Shown here piece after piece: positions 41,066 to 49,987 of a DNA stretch of 64,000 bases. Source of the stretch: Pseudalkalibacillus sp052246725 (GTDB taxonomy: Bacteria; Bacillota; Bacilli; Bacillales; Fictibacillaceae); NCBI GenBank assembly GCA_052246725.1, contig JBQQCL010000008.1. The stretch is one strand, 5' to 3'. The position numbers and the translations under genes were made by a program. The notes beneath the pieces were generated by a model, which saw only the letters and a list, made by a program, of their open reading frames with translations, had not been told where the DNA came from and did no database searches. Numbering within the stretch: the stretch's first letter is position 1; each line of letters opens with the position of its first letter.

Positions 41066-42130
41066 TCAAGCAGGTACAGCTTTTGTTTCGAAGTAGGCAT
41101 TGATGATCATCTTGATCGCCTCATCTGAAAGATTCAAGTGTTTGATATGAGAACCTGCAATCAATTTTTGTGTATTTTCATCTTCAAAGGTAATTGAACT
41201 CTTCAAGTATGCTGCAAATACTTCGATCATCCCATTAAGACGCAATTCTTCTTCACTAAGATCATGCTCCTCATCAATGTCTACGATCGATAGATTATTA
41301 ATTTCTAGTGCCTGCTGAATCCAGGTCAAAATCGCAGCATTCGTCGGTGGATTCGGATTGGTGATGTTATAGACTTTACCAGGCTCCGCCGTCTCAAGTG
41401 CGTGCCCCAAAAGATCCGCTACATAATCCACCGGGACGAAGTTCGACGTACCTTCCATCGCACCTACCAGTCTGTAAAGTTGATGGCTGCGTCCTGCTCG
41501 GATGGTTCTTCTTTTAAAAATTTCAAGCGCACGCATGAAACCATAAAGTGTGAAAGCAGAGTCCGCTTCACCTGTCTTCGAGTCACCAACGATGATCGCT
41601 GGCCTGAAAATCGACACATCCAACCGATCACCGTAAGAGTTTACAAGATGCTCAGACTGGACTTTACTTTCTTCATACGGATTGTTGTATTCCTCGTTCT
41701 GATCGTAAAGCGCTTCAATTCCGAGCGTTCTTTTCCCTACTGTATAAGCAGTACTTACATAAAAGAACTTCCTCGCTCCCAATTTGGCAGCCAGATCAAG
41801 TATGTTCTTCGTGCCTTCATAATTGATTTTAAACAAGTCATCCCTTAACTCCTCTTCGAACTTGACGAGAGCAGCAAGATGATAGACGACATCGATTTTA
41901 CCCGTCAAAGGCACCGTATCCTTCGAATCCAACCCACATTCAGGTGCGGTGATGTCTCCTTGTATAAGGTGGATCCTTTTCCTTTGTTCCTTCGTAAAGC
42001 CTGCTATTACCTTTTCAGCTCTCTTTATATTTCGAAATAGTAGATAAAGATGATGATCCGTGCCTTCAATCAAGTTCCGAATCAGTTTTCCCCCTAAAAA
42101 GCCGGTCGAACCAGTTAAAAATATGTTCAA
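41066..42130 (-). CDS. NAD(P)-binding reductase, thioester-reductase/male-sterility type
   Basis: 354 residues of the extended SDR class. The cofactor loop FLTGSTGFLGGKLI spans 4-17; DVVYHLAALVKF, the YVSTAYTVGKR segment and NPYEESKVQSE (Tyr/Lys pair) are typical of the NAD_binding_4 family, which reduces acyl thioesters or acts on lipid-like substrates. A C-terminal helical segment from about 290 resembles sterile-domain remnants. TTG start behind AGGAG. An alpha/beta-hydrolase is 26 bp upstream, suggesting joint action on an acyl substrate. Confidence 0.8.
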   Translation of the reverse strand: MNIFLTGSTGFLGGKLIRNLIEGTDHHLYLLFRNIKRAEKVIAGFTKEQRKRIHLIQGDITAPECGLDSKDTVPLTGKIDVVYHLAALVKFEEELRDDLFKINYEGTKNILDLAAKLGARKFFYVSTAYTVGKRTLGIEALYDQNEEYNNPYEESKVQSEHLVNSYGDRLDVSIFRPAIIVGDSKTGEADSAFTLYGFMRALEIFKRRTIRAGRSHQLYRLVGAMEGTSNFVPVDYVADLLGHALETAEPGKVYNITNPNPPTNAAILTWIQQALEINNLSIVDIDEEHDLSEEELRLNGMIEVFAAYLKSSITFEDENTQKLIAGSHIKHLNLSDEAIKMIINAYFETKAVPA

Positions 42131-42156
42131 TCAATCTCACTCCTATGTTGATTCAC

Positions 42157-42948
42157 TTACATCGAGGCTGCCTTGTCCATGTTTTTATCGAGAAAATCCA
42201 AAGACAGCCTGTTGAATTCTTTCGGTTTTTCTATATTGCACACATGCCCGCAATGATCGATGATGGATAACGAGGCATTCCGATCGCCAGCGATATCTTT
42301 ACGTAAAAAGTTGATGAAAAAGTAATCTTCCTCTCCAGAAATATATAGCTTCGGTACATCCTTTGCGATCTGTTGAACGAACTGATACGAGTGGCCAACT
42401 TTATCGTTCAATGCAAAGTACGCCAGCAGATTTTTCCGGGTCATCTTTTTCGCCTCATTGATGAAAATCGAGCGCGATTGTGTATGGTTCTTATGGGGCA
42501 TGAGTATTTTTGCAAATAGCGCATAAAGCCACATATGGGGAATGAACCTTTTTACGATTTCCCCTGTTGTAATCAATAGCTTCGACATGAAGTTGAAACG
42601 TGTGATCGCTCCAGCTAAAACGGCACTGCTCATCCGTTTCGGGTACTTTTTCATAAGGTGATGGATGATGATCGCCCCTAAGGATACCCCTACAAAATGC
42701 GCCTTTTTAATATGTAGATGGTCCATTACTTTAAAGATTTCATCCGTAATGAGATCGAATGATAATTCTGCTTCATATTCATGGACATCAGGTGAATTCC
42801 CGTGTCCAGGTAAGTGGATCGCAACCACGTTATAACGTTTCCGATAATCCTTAAGCTGCTTATAGAAGATATTGGAGTTCCCGCCGATGCCGTGGATCAA
42901 AACCACATGCTCTGCTCCCGCCTTCTTGAAAAGTTTAAATTCTAGCAA
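42157..42948 (-). CDS. Alpha/beta-hydrolase
   Basis: 263 residues. LIHGIGGNSNIFYKQL (oxyanion region, about 18-33), HLPGHGNSPD, the nucleophile elbow GVSLGA with Ser near 96, and a terminal DHCGHVCNIEKP with the catalytic His. Cytosolic, no signal. The substrate is not deducible; pairing with the downstream reductase suggests an ester or thioester. The TTG start is not strongly supported, as the G-rich stretch upstream is only moderately Shine-Dalgarno-like. Confidence 0.82.
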   Translation of the reverse strand: MLEFKLFKKAGAEHVVLIHGIGGNSNIFYKQLKDYRKRYNVVAIHLPGHGNSPDVHEYEAELSFDLITDEIFKVMDHLHIKKAHFVGVSLGAIIIHHLMKKYPKRMSSAVLAGAITRFNFMSKLLITTGEIVKRFIPHMWLYALFAKILMPHKNHTQSRSIFINEAKKMTRKNLLAYFALNDKVGHSYQFVQQIAKDVPKLYISGEEDYFFINFLRKDIAGDRNASLSIIDHCGHVCNIEKPKEFNRLSLDFLDKNMDKAASM

Positions 42949-43065
42949 TAGCCCTAGTCCCCTTCTATTTCTGCATATTCATCCATTATAGTCGAAATCG
43001 ATCGATAATTGTTGTAGTTCATGAAATTATCAAAACTACCACCACATCCAAGTTTTTACTGCTGA

Positions 43066-43102
43066 TGAAAAGCACCAGCCTCCAACTGGGAACTGGTGCT
43101 TT
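43066..43102 (-). terminator. Terminator of the AbgT-family gene
   Basis: Eight-bp perfect stem AGCACCAG / CTGGTGCT followed by TTTTC on the minus strand. Confidence 0.8.
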
Positions 43103-43110
43103 ATTTACGC

Positions 43111-44673
43111 TCATTTATTCAAATGGATATATTCGCCTGGTCCGAGCGGCAAGCCTAGCATGTACCAAATGGCGAACAAGATTGTCCAGAAGATTGCAAA
43201 TCCGATTGTATATGGTAAAAGCACCGAAATCAATGTCCCGACACCCATCTTAGGGTCATATTTCTTAGCAAACGTCAGCAAGATCGCAAAATACGGAAGC
43301 ATTGGAGTCACGGCGTTCGTGATTGAATCTCCAATCCGATAACCCATCTGGGTGAAGGCCGGGCTGTAGTCGAGATACATGAACATCGGTACGAAAACCG
43401 GACCGAGCAATGCCCACTTGGCCGATGAACTGGCAATCAATAGATTCACGAGTGCACAGAACAAAATGAAGGCGACCAATAACGGCAGTCCTGTCATACC
43501 CGTGCTCTGAAGCAGATCGGCACCTTTGATGGCGATGATCGTTCCGAGGTTGCTCCAGTTGAAGTAGGTGATCATCTGGGCGGCGATAAATGCCAATACG
43601 ATGTAGTAACCCATGCCTGCCATCGCTTTCGTCAAGTGCTCTGCGACATCTTTATCCGACTTGATCTCCTTTGCTCCAATTCCATAGAATAGTGCTGGCA
43701 GGAAAAAGAAGAACAACATGATGGGAACAATCCCGTTCATGAACGGCGAATCTTCAACTAAAGATTCTGTCTCGGCATTCCGTAGCAAGGCATTTTCGGG
43801 AATCGTCAAATAACATAAGAGTGCGATGAACAACGTTATCGATACCCCAGCCCAAACGAGACCTCTCCGTTCATGATCGGTAAGCTTCGATTTCGTCTCG
43901 ACTTTCGCATTGAGTGTATATTCCCCAAGTCGTGGTTCAACGATTTTCGAGCAGACGAAAACTGCTACAGGAACGAGCACAAACGTCGACGCGATCAAGA
44001 AGTAATAGTTCATGGCTGGATTCGCCTCATAATTTTTATCAACAATCTGGGCGCTTGACTCTGTAAATCCAGCAAGCAGCACATCAAGCATACTTAAGAT
44101 CAAGTTGGCACTGAAACCACCCGCTACTGACGCGTAACCGAGAGCAAGTCCGGCAATCGGATGACGGCCCATCGTCATGAAAACGAGTGCTGCAATTGGC
44201 GGAAGTACAATCAATGCTGCATCTGCTGCAGCATTTCCGAAAATCCCGATGAATACGATGATCGGTAAAATCAAAACCTTCGGTGATGCAAGGACAACTT
44301 TCCGCATGAAGGCAGAAACGAGTCCGGTCGATTCAGCCAACCCTACCCCGAGCATGACGACAAGCACCAAACCTAATGGTGGAAAAGCCATGAAGTTGTT
44401 GACCATCTCGGTGAGAATCCGGACGATCCCTTGACCGTCCAATAGATTCACTGCCGTAACCGTCTTGCCATCAGCTGGATTTTCAGCACTCCATCCCAGT
44501 TTTCCGGCAATAAATGATGCCAGTAGAATCATTCCGGTGAAAATGGCAAACAACGTCAAGACATCCGGAAGCTTATTCCCGGACCTCTCAACCCAATCGA
44601 GGAATTTGTTAAAAAGACCTCTCTTGTTCGTCTGTGCATGTTTGTTTTCAAGTTGTCCCTCTGGAACATTCAT
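43111..44673 (-). CDS. AbgT-family transporter
   Basis: 520 residues with about ten to twelve transmembrane segments. FLDWVERSGNKLPDVLTLFAIF at the start, LVVMLGVGLAESTGLVSAFMRK, GIFGNAAADAALIVLPPIAA and LLIASSSAKWALLGPVFVPM are AbgT signatures. Members import p-aminobenzoyl-glutamate or export sulfonamide-like antimetabolites using the proton gradient; B. subtilis YdaH is the nearest type. The ATG at 44673 has GGGGAGGG. No aminobenzoyl-glutamate hydrolase is adjacent. Confidence 0.9.
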   Translation of the reverse strand: MNVPEGQLENKHAQTNKRGLFNKFLDWVERSGNKLPDVLTLFAIFTGMILLASFIAGKLGWSAENPADGKTVTAVNLLDGQGIVRILTEMVNNFMAFPPLGLVLVVMLGVGLAESTGLVSAFMRKVVLASPKVLILPIIVFIGIFGNAAADAALIVLPPIAALVFMTMGRHPIAGLALGYASVAGGFSANLILSMLDVLLAGFTESSAQIVDKNYEANPAMNYYFLIASTFVLVPVAVFVCSKIVEPRLGEYTLNAKVETKSKLTDHERRGLVWAGVSITLFIALLCYLTIPENALLRNAETESLVEDSPFMNGIVPIMLFFFFLPALFYGIGAKEIKSDKDVAEHLTKAMAGMGYYIVLAFIAAQMITYFNWSNLGTIIAIKGADLLQSTGMTGLPLLVAFILFCALVNLLIASSSAKWALLGPVFVPMFMYLDYSPAFTQMGYRIGDSITNAVTPMLPYFAILLTFAKKYDPKMGVGTLISVLLPYTIGFAIFWTILFAIWYMLGLPLGPGEYIHLNK

Positions 44674-44788
44674 ACAAATCCCTCCCCTAATGTGTGCCAC
44701 GAATATGATGGCGAAAATTGTCCAGACGTTGTTTTGTCTGAATATTTTGTATTATTGTAAAGACGTATTCGTTGAAAAGGGGTGGGGT

Positions 44789-44902
44789 ATGGACGTTTGG
44801 CCTAAAAAACCATTGGAAAAGCGCCAAAAAAGAAATCGAGGTATGATAGGAAGAATTATTTTCAAAACAAAAGGCTGTTTTCGCAAACTTTGTTGCTCTT
44901 GA
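44789..44902 (+). CDS. Possible 37-residue basic peptide truncated by a repeat
   Basis: ATG behind AAGGGGTGGGGT, 37 codons, very basic (WPKKPLEKRQKRNRGMIGRI). The last dozen codons lie inside the GC-rich repeat, so the reading frame was probably cut or created by it. No family recognised. Confidence 0.3.
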   Translation: MDVWPKKPLEKRQKRNRGMIGRIIFKTKGCFRKLCCS

Positions 44903-45098
44903 AAGTCATTGATTTCCGCTCCAGGATGCTCGCTTTCCGCGGGGCGTGCGGTGAGCCCACTCGTCGCCTTGCGACATTGAATGGTCTCACCTGTCCCGCT
45001 GATCCCGCAGGAGTCTCGCACCTTGCTCTCCAATCAACTTGCACAAGGTGAGTTTTTTAAAATGACTCAAAAACAACAATCTTTTAGAAAAGAGCCAA
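44868..45098 (-). repeat. GC-rich dispersed repeat, copy 2
   Basis: Inverse-orientation copy of 10602-10825, between the AbgT and NlpC/P60 genes. It includes the same end pieces (CAACAAAGTTT at one side, GGCTCTTTTCT at the other). The core is almost base for base the same; the flank near AAAATGACTC is less conserved. Confidence 0.85.
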
Positions 45099-45099
45099 A

Positions 45100-45128
45100 C
45101 AAAAAGATGACCCATTGAGGATCATCTC
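45100..45128 (-). terminator. Terminator of the NlpC/P60 gene
   Basis: Stem AGATGATCC / GGGTCATCT followed by TTTTTG on the minus strand. Confidence 0.75.
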
Positions 45129-45134
45129 TCAAAC

Positions 45135-45779
45135 TTACCGATATCGCTTAACTCCTATGTAACGGTCCTTCCAATAAGAGCTGTCGAGGTCACTTTCTGT
45201 TACGCCTTCCGATGATGAAGCATGCATGAATTTCTCTTTTCCGATGTAGACGCCTGCATGGCTTGGTCCATCGCCTTCCAGATCAAAAAACACAATATCT
45301 CCGATGGCTGGAGAGCTGACTTCTTTTCCATCCTCATACATTTGAGCGACGGTACGGTCAAGCTCGACCCCTACACCCTCGTCAAAAATGTATTGAAGAT
45401 AACCGCTGCAGTCGAATCCATCTGGTGATTCACCGCCCCACTCGTAAGGTGTACCCTCATATTTTTTCGCTGTATCGACAATCGCTTCTTTACTGAAAAT
45501 CCCCAGCGCTTTGTAAGTCTCTTTTCCAGTGATCCCATCGGCCGCAAGTCCCTTGGCGTTCTGGAACTCCTTCACAGCTTCTGTCGTGTAATCGCCGTAA
45601 TACTCCGTTGTTTTGTTGTAATCAAAGTACCCTTTTTCATCTAAGATTTCTTGAAGTTCTTGTACGTCTGAATGCTCCATTGTAGGTTTCAATGTCTGGT
45701 CTCCAAGTGCTGCATGTCCGACGATTGGATTGAATGCCACAACTCCTGCCAATGCTAACCCTGCTGTTAATTTTTTCAA
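45135..45779 (-). CDS. Secreted NlpC/P60 peptidoglycan endopeptidase
   Basis: 214 residues. Signal peptide 1-23 (KKLTAGLALAGVVAFNPIV...HA). A PG_binding_1 domain follows (about 36-95, VQELQEILDEKGYF, AVKEFQNAKGLAADGITG). The NlpC/P60 domain has catalytic Cys124 (FDCSGYLQY) and His174 (PSHAGVYIG). It would cut the D-Glu-diaminopimelate bond in wall peptides, as LytE/CwlS do. TTG start. Monocistronic with its own terminator. Confidence 0.88.
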   Translation of the reverse strand: MKKLTAGLALAGVVAFNPIVGHAALGDQTLKPTMEHSDVQELQEILDEKGYFDYNKTTEYYGDYTTEAVKEFQNAKGLAADGITGKETYKALGIFSKEAIVDTAKKYEGTPYEWGGESPDGFDCSGYLQYIFDEGVGVELDRTVAQMYEDGKEVSSPAIGDIVFFDLEGDGPSHAGVYIGKEKFMHASSSEGVTESDLDSSYWKDRYIGVKRYR

Positions 45780-45963
45780 CCTTACATCTCCCTTATGTCA
45801 AGTTTCGTACCTGTCCAATATTACCAGTTGAATATGACACAGCGATTTTAAAAAAATTACATCAGAATAACAATTTGTAGGAAAGGAGTTGGATTCCTCC
45901 AACGAGAAGTCTATATTGAAGATGTATCCCACTCATACATAAGACTCAGATAGGAGATCGATC

Positions 45964-46800
45964 ATGAAACGAAAACGCGCTATCGTCACAGGGACCTCGA
46001 GCGGATTCGGCATGCTGTTTGCAATCGAACTGGCAAGGGCTGGATTCGAGGTCATTAGTACAATGAGAAATTTAGAGAAAGTTGAACCTCTTTTAGAATT
46101 GGCAGCGGAATATCAAGTGGCGGATTTGATTCATCCCTATCAACTTGATGTCACATCTGCTGAATCCATTCGCCGGTTGGAGGATTCCCTTTCAACGTTT
46201 GAGCGTATCGATGTACTGGTGAATAATGCAGGTTTTGCAGCAGGCGGGTTTTGTGAAGAACTGTCCATAGAGGACTATCGATTCCAGTTTGAAACGAACG
46301 TCTTCGGTTTGATCGAGGTCACACAAACGGTACTGCCATACATGCGGAAAAACCAGAGCGGACGTATCATCAATATCAGCAGCATCAGTGGAAGATTCGG
46401 TTTTCCGGGCTTATCTCCATATGCAGCATCAAAGCATGCTCTTGAAGGATTCAGCGAAAGTCTCCGTCTTGAACTGAAGCCCCACGGCATCGATGTCGTG
46501 CTCATTGAACCAGGCTCCTATAAAACGAATATTTGGTCTGCACTCGATGACATACCACTTGATCCGAGGTCTCCCTATCATCCGTATTTAGAAGCGATCA
46601 TGGAGAACATCAACCGCGATAAGGACTCACAGGGAAATCCGCTGGAAGTCGCTGAGCTAGTTTCTCGTCTCTCAACCCAAAAGAAAACACCGAAACTCCG
46701 ATATCCCATTGGTAAAGGTGTGAAAATGAATCTATTTTTAAAGACGATCCTTCCGTGGAAAACATTGGAGCGAATCATTTTAACCAAGCTGTTGAAGTAG
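45964..46800 (+). CDS. Short-chain dehydrogenase/reductase (classical)
   Basis: 278 residues. VTGTSSGFGMLFAIELA (8-24) is the cofactor loop, DVLVNNAGFAAGG the NNAG motif, and Ser (ISSISG) with YAASK the catalytic triad. The YKTNIWS segment and C-terminal KTILPWKTLERI are typical of the group related to retinol/17-beta-hydroxysteroid-type SDRs. Substrate unknown. Strong AGGAGATCG ribosome site; convergent with the P-loop gene downstream. Confidence 0.87.
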   Translation: MKRKRAIVTGTSSGFGMLFAIELARAGFEVISTMRNLEKVEPLLELAAEYQVADLIHPYQLDVTSAESIRRLEDSLSTFERIDVLVNNAGFAAGGFCEELSIEDYRFQFETNVFGLIEVTQTVLPYMRKNQSGRIINISSISGRFGFPGLSPYAASKHALEGFSESLRLELKPHGIDVVLIEPGSYKTNIWSALDDIPLDPRSPYHPYLEAIMENINRDKDSQGNPLEVAELVSRLSTQKKTPKLRYPIGKGVKMNLFLKTILPWKTLERIILTKLLK

Positions 46801-46802
46801 AT

Positions 46803-47357
46803 TTATTGTTTACTTGAACTCGTACAGATTTCGTCCTGCATCATCTTCTGTTGATGGACTAATTCGAGGAACAATTCTACGTCCTTTTTCGTCCTGAGGA
46901 TGATCACTTGTTTCTCACGTTCAAATTTCTCAAGCCTTTTTAACAATTGTGGCCGTCGTGACTTGGTGAAGTTCCAAACATACCTCAAGAATTCCAGGTC
47001 AAGTTTCTCGGGGCACCCCTCACCCATATCCACTCTCGTTTTCTTGTGGTTTATGATTCTTCTTTTTATGACCCGATAAATGCATGTCAGCCGAGGCATA
47101 TCCAGAAACACAATCGTGTCTGCGGCCTGTAGCCGTACATCCATCGTCGCCCCGTAATTTCCGTCAAAAATCCAGCGATCCTTTTTCACAAGTTGTTCCT
47201 GCTTTTTCTTCAGCTCTTCCCTCGGTGTTTCAACCCAGCCTGGCTGCCAATTCAAGCGATCCAAATGGATGACTTCGATCGTAAGGATTTCCCCGATCTT
47301 TCTGGATAACGTCGATTTTCCGGCACCACCACAGCCGACAATCGCAATTCTTTTCAC
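46803..47357 (-). CDS. P-loop adenylate-kinase-like protein (FlaR/topology-modulation type)
   Basis: 184 residues. The Walker A loop is VGCGGAGKSTLS (7-18). HLDRLNWQPGW, WIFDGNYGATMDVRL and IVFLDMPRLTCIYRVIKRRI are characteristic of the family annotated as DNA topology modulation protein FlaR, which are small nucleoside-monophosphate-kinase-like ATPases of unclear role. GTG start spaced eight bases from AGGAGG. Stop codons of this and the convergent SDR gene are only 2 bp apart. Confidence 0.82.
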   Translation of the reverse strand: MKRIAIVGCGGAGKSTLSRKIGEILTIEVIHLDRLNWQPGWVETPREELKKKQEQLVKKDRWIFDGNYGATMDVRLQAADTIVFLDMPRLTCIYRVIKRRIINHKKTRVDMGEGCPEKLDLEFLRYVWNFTKSRRPQLLKRLEKFEREKQVIILRTKKDVELFLELVHQQKMMQDEICTSSSKQ

Positions 47358-47489
47358 TCGTACGACCTCCTTTACCCCAGTAGGCTACGACAATAATGGA
47401 ATTTAATGTTAATATAATAGTAGATAAACTGCAACATATATTTATTTGGGTTTAAATAAATATATGACTGTGCAGGAAGGGGCGATCTC

Positions 47490-47687
47490 ATGGGTTGGTT
47501 TTTCGGTTTTCTTGGTGCTTTGCTTGCCTTTGCGGGTATCATTGATTGGAGACGGAAGAAAAATAAAAATACATCACAGCATTCAATGAATCCTAATGCA
47601 AAATCGGGTGAAAGTTCGAACTACGTCATGGGGGACAACCGTTACTCCAGTGGCAGCGGCGGTGGACTGGGCGGCGGTGACAACTGA
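47490..47687 (+). CDS. Small membrane protein with Gly/Ser-rich tail
   Basis: 65 residues: one N-terminal membrane helix (GWFFGFLGALLAFAGIIDW), a basic stop-transfer patch (RRKKNKN) and a disordered Ser/Asn/Gly-rich tail ending in a glycine run. A G-rich ribosome site (GGAAGGGG) precedes the ATG. No family recognised, no partner gene. Confidence 0.55.
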   Translation: MGWFFGFLGALLAFAGIIDWRRKKNKNTSQHSMNPNAKSGESSNYVMGDNRYSSGSGGGLGGGDN

Positions 47688-47727
47688 TCTGAACTATGAT
47701 AAACAGGCTGATCCAAAACAAAAGAAG

Positions 47728-47812
47728 AGTGTCTGACACCTCCAACATAACATTTTGTATCATAAACACAATTTCTCTCAAAATGTTATTAAGTTCGGAG
47801 AGTCAGACACTT
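47728..47812. repeat. GTGTCTGACACC / GTCAGACAC inverted-end element, copy 2
   Basis: Eighty-five-bp element matching 22281-22371, between two convergent genes. Terminal inverted repeats AGTGTCTGAC / GTCAGACACT. Probably works as a shared transcription barrier for the convergent genes. Confidence 0.75.
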
Positions 47813-47827
47813 ATAGGTCAGCCTCAT

Positions 47828-49039
47828 TTAAAATCCATAGTTTTGATCACGGTCCGTCAGAGGAATGTCATCATATTCATCAGCATTGATTTCGTAGACA
47901 TCACCAGAAGCTACACCATTAATGATTCCAAAAAGGCCTGTTTCAACGGCATTCACTAGCTGTCCTCTCTTTTTCTGGCCAAAGCTTTGGGTCTGACCCG
48001 TCACTTCAAAAAGCACAGCCCCACTGCCATTCAAGGCAAAAGAGCCGAGTGCAGTTCCAGGAAGATCAAGTCCTTGAGGATAAAGTGAAATATTTCCGAA
48101 AGGCGAATTTCCCATTTGTTGAAGAGCATCATAAGCAGCAACATTCAATTGTTTTGAAAACTCTCCATCATATTGATCTGCATATTCACTATATTTCTCA
48201 CCTTCCGAACTATTAGGATCAGGGATGAATTCGCCTGAAATGGAAAGGGTTACTGGTTCTCCGCTTCCTTCAATCGTGTAGACTCCTTGGTGATGGAGGT
48301 CGACAAACACATCTACTTTTCCAAAATCCTCGATTAAACTTTTATATACGTCCCTTACAGATTGTGCTTCAGGTGTAATGTACCACCCTGGCATAGATGA
48401 ATTCCCCGGAAAATCCTCTGCTTGAGGGGTATAGTCAAGATCAGGGTTAAAATCACGATTGACATCAAACCCTGGATTAGAGGCATAGTCCCAATATTCG
48501 TTTTGATAGGTGTAATAATTCCACGATGGTTCTACACCACTCAATTGAGGGAAATCTTCAACAACCTCATTCCACGATAAATCGTTTCCTCTTCGATTCA
48601 GTTCTGTAGCATCTGGATTGACCATCGGCATCGCTACTATAGTAACTTCCTCCCTGATTTCCTTTGCTTCTGGGGAGTTATTTGAACCAAGATATTGAAG
48701 GATATTCAACAATGCTGCAGTGCCTGTTTTTTCGTTTCCATGAATTTCACTTTGAAGTAATAATACTTTATCGCCTGTTCCCACCGTTGCAGTATAAATT
48801 TCACGTTCCTGATTGGAATAGCCAGCAACTTCGACATCCACTCGACCATCACTGCTATTCTCAATCTGCCCTAACCTTTCACTTAATTCTTCATGACTTA
48901 TGAACCCTGATATAGCATAATTTTGGGTTTCTGGAGTTCCTGAGCCTTTGGTTTGTGCATCTCCATGGACCGGACTGAGTAATCCAACTGACAATACGAG
49001 CGAGCTGAATACCATAATAAACTTGTTCCTTTTTAACAT
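47828..49039 (-). CDS. Secreted M14-family zinc carboxypeptidase
   Basis: 403 residues with a signal peptide (MLKRNKFIMVFSSLVLSVGL to about 27). Zinc ligands are in LLQSEIHGNEKTG (HxxE, near 98) and in DLHHQG near 245; the general base Glu is in VLFEVTGQTQSFG near 360. PMVNPDATELNRRG and NRDFNPDLDY line the substrate site. It belongs to the M14 peptidases related to zinc carboxypeptidase A / murein-tripeptide amidase types. ATG at 49039 with GGGAGGG. Extracellular protein or wall-peptide turnover is likely. Confidence 0.87.
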   Translation of the reverse strand: MLKRNKFIMVFSSLVLSVGLLSPVHGDAQTKGSGTPETQNYAISGFISHEELSERLGQIENSSDGRVDVEVAGYSNQEREIYTATVGTGDKVLLLQSEIHGNEKTGTAALLNILQYLGSNNSPEAKEIREEVTIVAMPMVNPDATELNRRGNDLSWNEVVEDFPQLSGVEPSWNYYTYQNEYWDYASNPGFDVNRDFNPDLDYTPQAEDFPGNSSMPGWYITPEAQSVRDVYKSLIEDFGKVDVFVDLHHQGVYTIEGSGEPVTLSISGEFIPDPNSSEGEKYSEYADQYDGEFSKQLNVAAYDALQQMGNSPFGNISLYPQGLDLPGTALGSFALNGSGAVLFEVTGQTQSFGQKKRGQLVNAVETGLFGIINGVASGDVYEINADEYDDIPLTDRDQNYGF

Positions 49040-49182
49040 CGAATCCCTCCCAAACATTTTCTATCTTTTTTTACATTCTTTTTCATATTTCGATCTCCTT
49101 TTTATTACGATAAAACACAACATTCGTCATGCCTTGAAAATGAGGACTAGGACGTTTTGAACGAGTGATAAGTCATACATAA

Positions 49183-49212
49183 TTGACATGCAATTAAATT
49201 GTTGCATATAAT
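49183..49212 (+). promoter_or_regulatory. SigA promoter with embedded operator, leaderless arsR-type gene
   Basis: -35 TTGACA (49183-49188), 18-bp spacer that is itself a palindrome TGCAATTAAATTGTTGCA, -10 TATAAT (49207-49212). The start codon at 49219 is seven bases past the -10, where transcription should begin. Confidence 0.8.
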
Positions 49213-49218
49213 GAATAC

Positions 49219-49536
49219 ATGGAAAAGGTTTTCAAGGCGCTTGCCGATTCAAGCAGACGAAGGTTACTAGACCAGTTATACAGAACAAACGGCCAGACCC
49301 TAAGTGAATTGTGCGGGTATCTGGATATGTCCCGCCAGGCTGTCACCCGGCATCTAAGCATTTTAGAAGATGCCAATCTTATTGTCGTGGTCTGGAAAGG
49401 ACGGTCCAAGCTCCACTATTTGAATACAGAACCAATTTCTCAGATCTATGAACGATGGATTGGAAAGTTTGATCGTCATCGTATCGAAGCCCTGCAAGTA
49501 TTTAAAAACGAATTGGAGGATGATGAAAGTGAGTAA
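49219..49536 (+). CDS. ArsR-family transcriptional regulator
   Basis: 105 residues with a winged helix: MEKVFKALADSSRRRLLDQL at the start, GQTLSELCGYLDMSRQAVTRHL as the helix-turn-helix, and the wing LIVVVWKGRSKLHYLN. No metal-binding Cys pair is present, so it is of the SRPBCC-paired ArsR type rather than a metal sensor. No ribosome site precedes the ATG; the promoter places it at the very 5' end of the mRNA. It overlaps the start of the SRPBCC gene. Confidence 0.87.
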   Translation: MEKVFKALADSSRRRLLDQLYRTNGQTLSELCGYLDMSRQAVTRHLSILEDANLIVVVWKGRSKLHYLNTEPISQIYERWIGKFDRHRIEALQVFKNELEDDESE

Positions 49537-49987
49537 CCACACATTTGTCTATGCTACATATATTGCAACAACACCTGAAAAGCTATGGGAAGCACTAACC
49601 TCAGGTGAATTCACGAAAAAGTATTTCTTCGGGCGTGAAGTCCAATCGGATTGGGAAGAAGGAGCCGAAGTTAAATATCTCCGTGAAAATGATGAGCTTG
49701 ATATCTATGGGAAGGTCATAAAATATGAATTACATAAAATACTGTCATTCACGTGGATCCATCCAGAAGATCCGAATGAACGAAGTCAACCAACAATCGT
49801 TACCTTCGAGCTGACACCGATGGATGACACTGTCAAGCTGACTTTGATCCATGAAAACCTACTTGAAGTAGACTATACCGAAGAAAGAGATACTTTCAGA
49901 GGATATAATAACGGCTGGCCAGCAATATTGAGCAATTTGAAAAGTTATCTCGAAACAGGGAAAACATTGCCAGCGGTTCATGCTTAA
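49529..49987 (+). CDS. SRPBCC / AHSA1-domain protein
   Basis: About 152 residues. FVYATYIATTPEKLWEALTSGEF, KYFFGREVQSDWEEGAEV and FRGYNNGWPAILSNLKSYLETG are typical of the activator-of-Hsp90-homologue-1-like (START-type) family found behind ArsR regulators; a hydrophobic ligand pocket is expected. The GTG at 49529, nine bases after GGAGG, is chosen; two ATGs just upstream lie too close to that site. It overlaps the arsR-type gene by eight bases. Confidence 0.85.
   Translation: MSNHTFVYATYIATTPEKLWEALTSGEFTKKYFFGREVQSDWEEGAEVKYLRENDELDIYGKVIKYELHKILSFTWIHPEDPNERSQPTIVTFELTPMDDTVKLTLIHENLLEVDYTEERDTFRGYNNGWPAILSNLKSYLETGKTLPAVHA

Noticed and set aside
40525..41103. 192-codon frame on the plus strand with repetitive peptide sequence
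   Set aside because: It is the translation of the TTCGGACAG tandem array and includes a terminator; all three frames are open there.
47696..47959. 87-codon plus-strand frame
   Set aside because: Runs through the inverted-end repeat and antisense to the M14 carboxypeptidase C-terminus.
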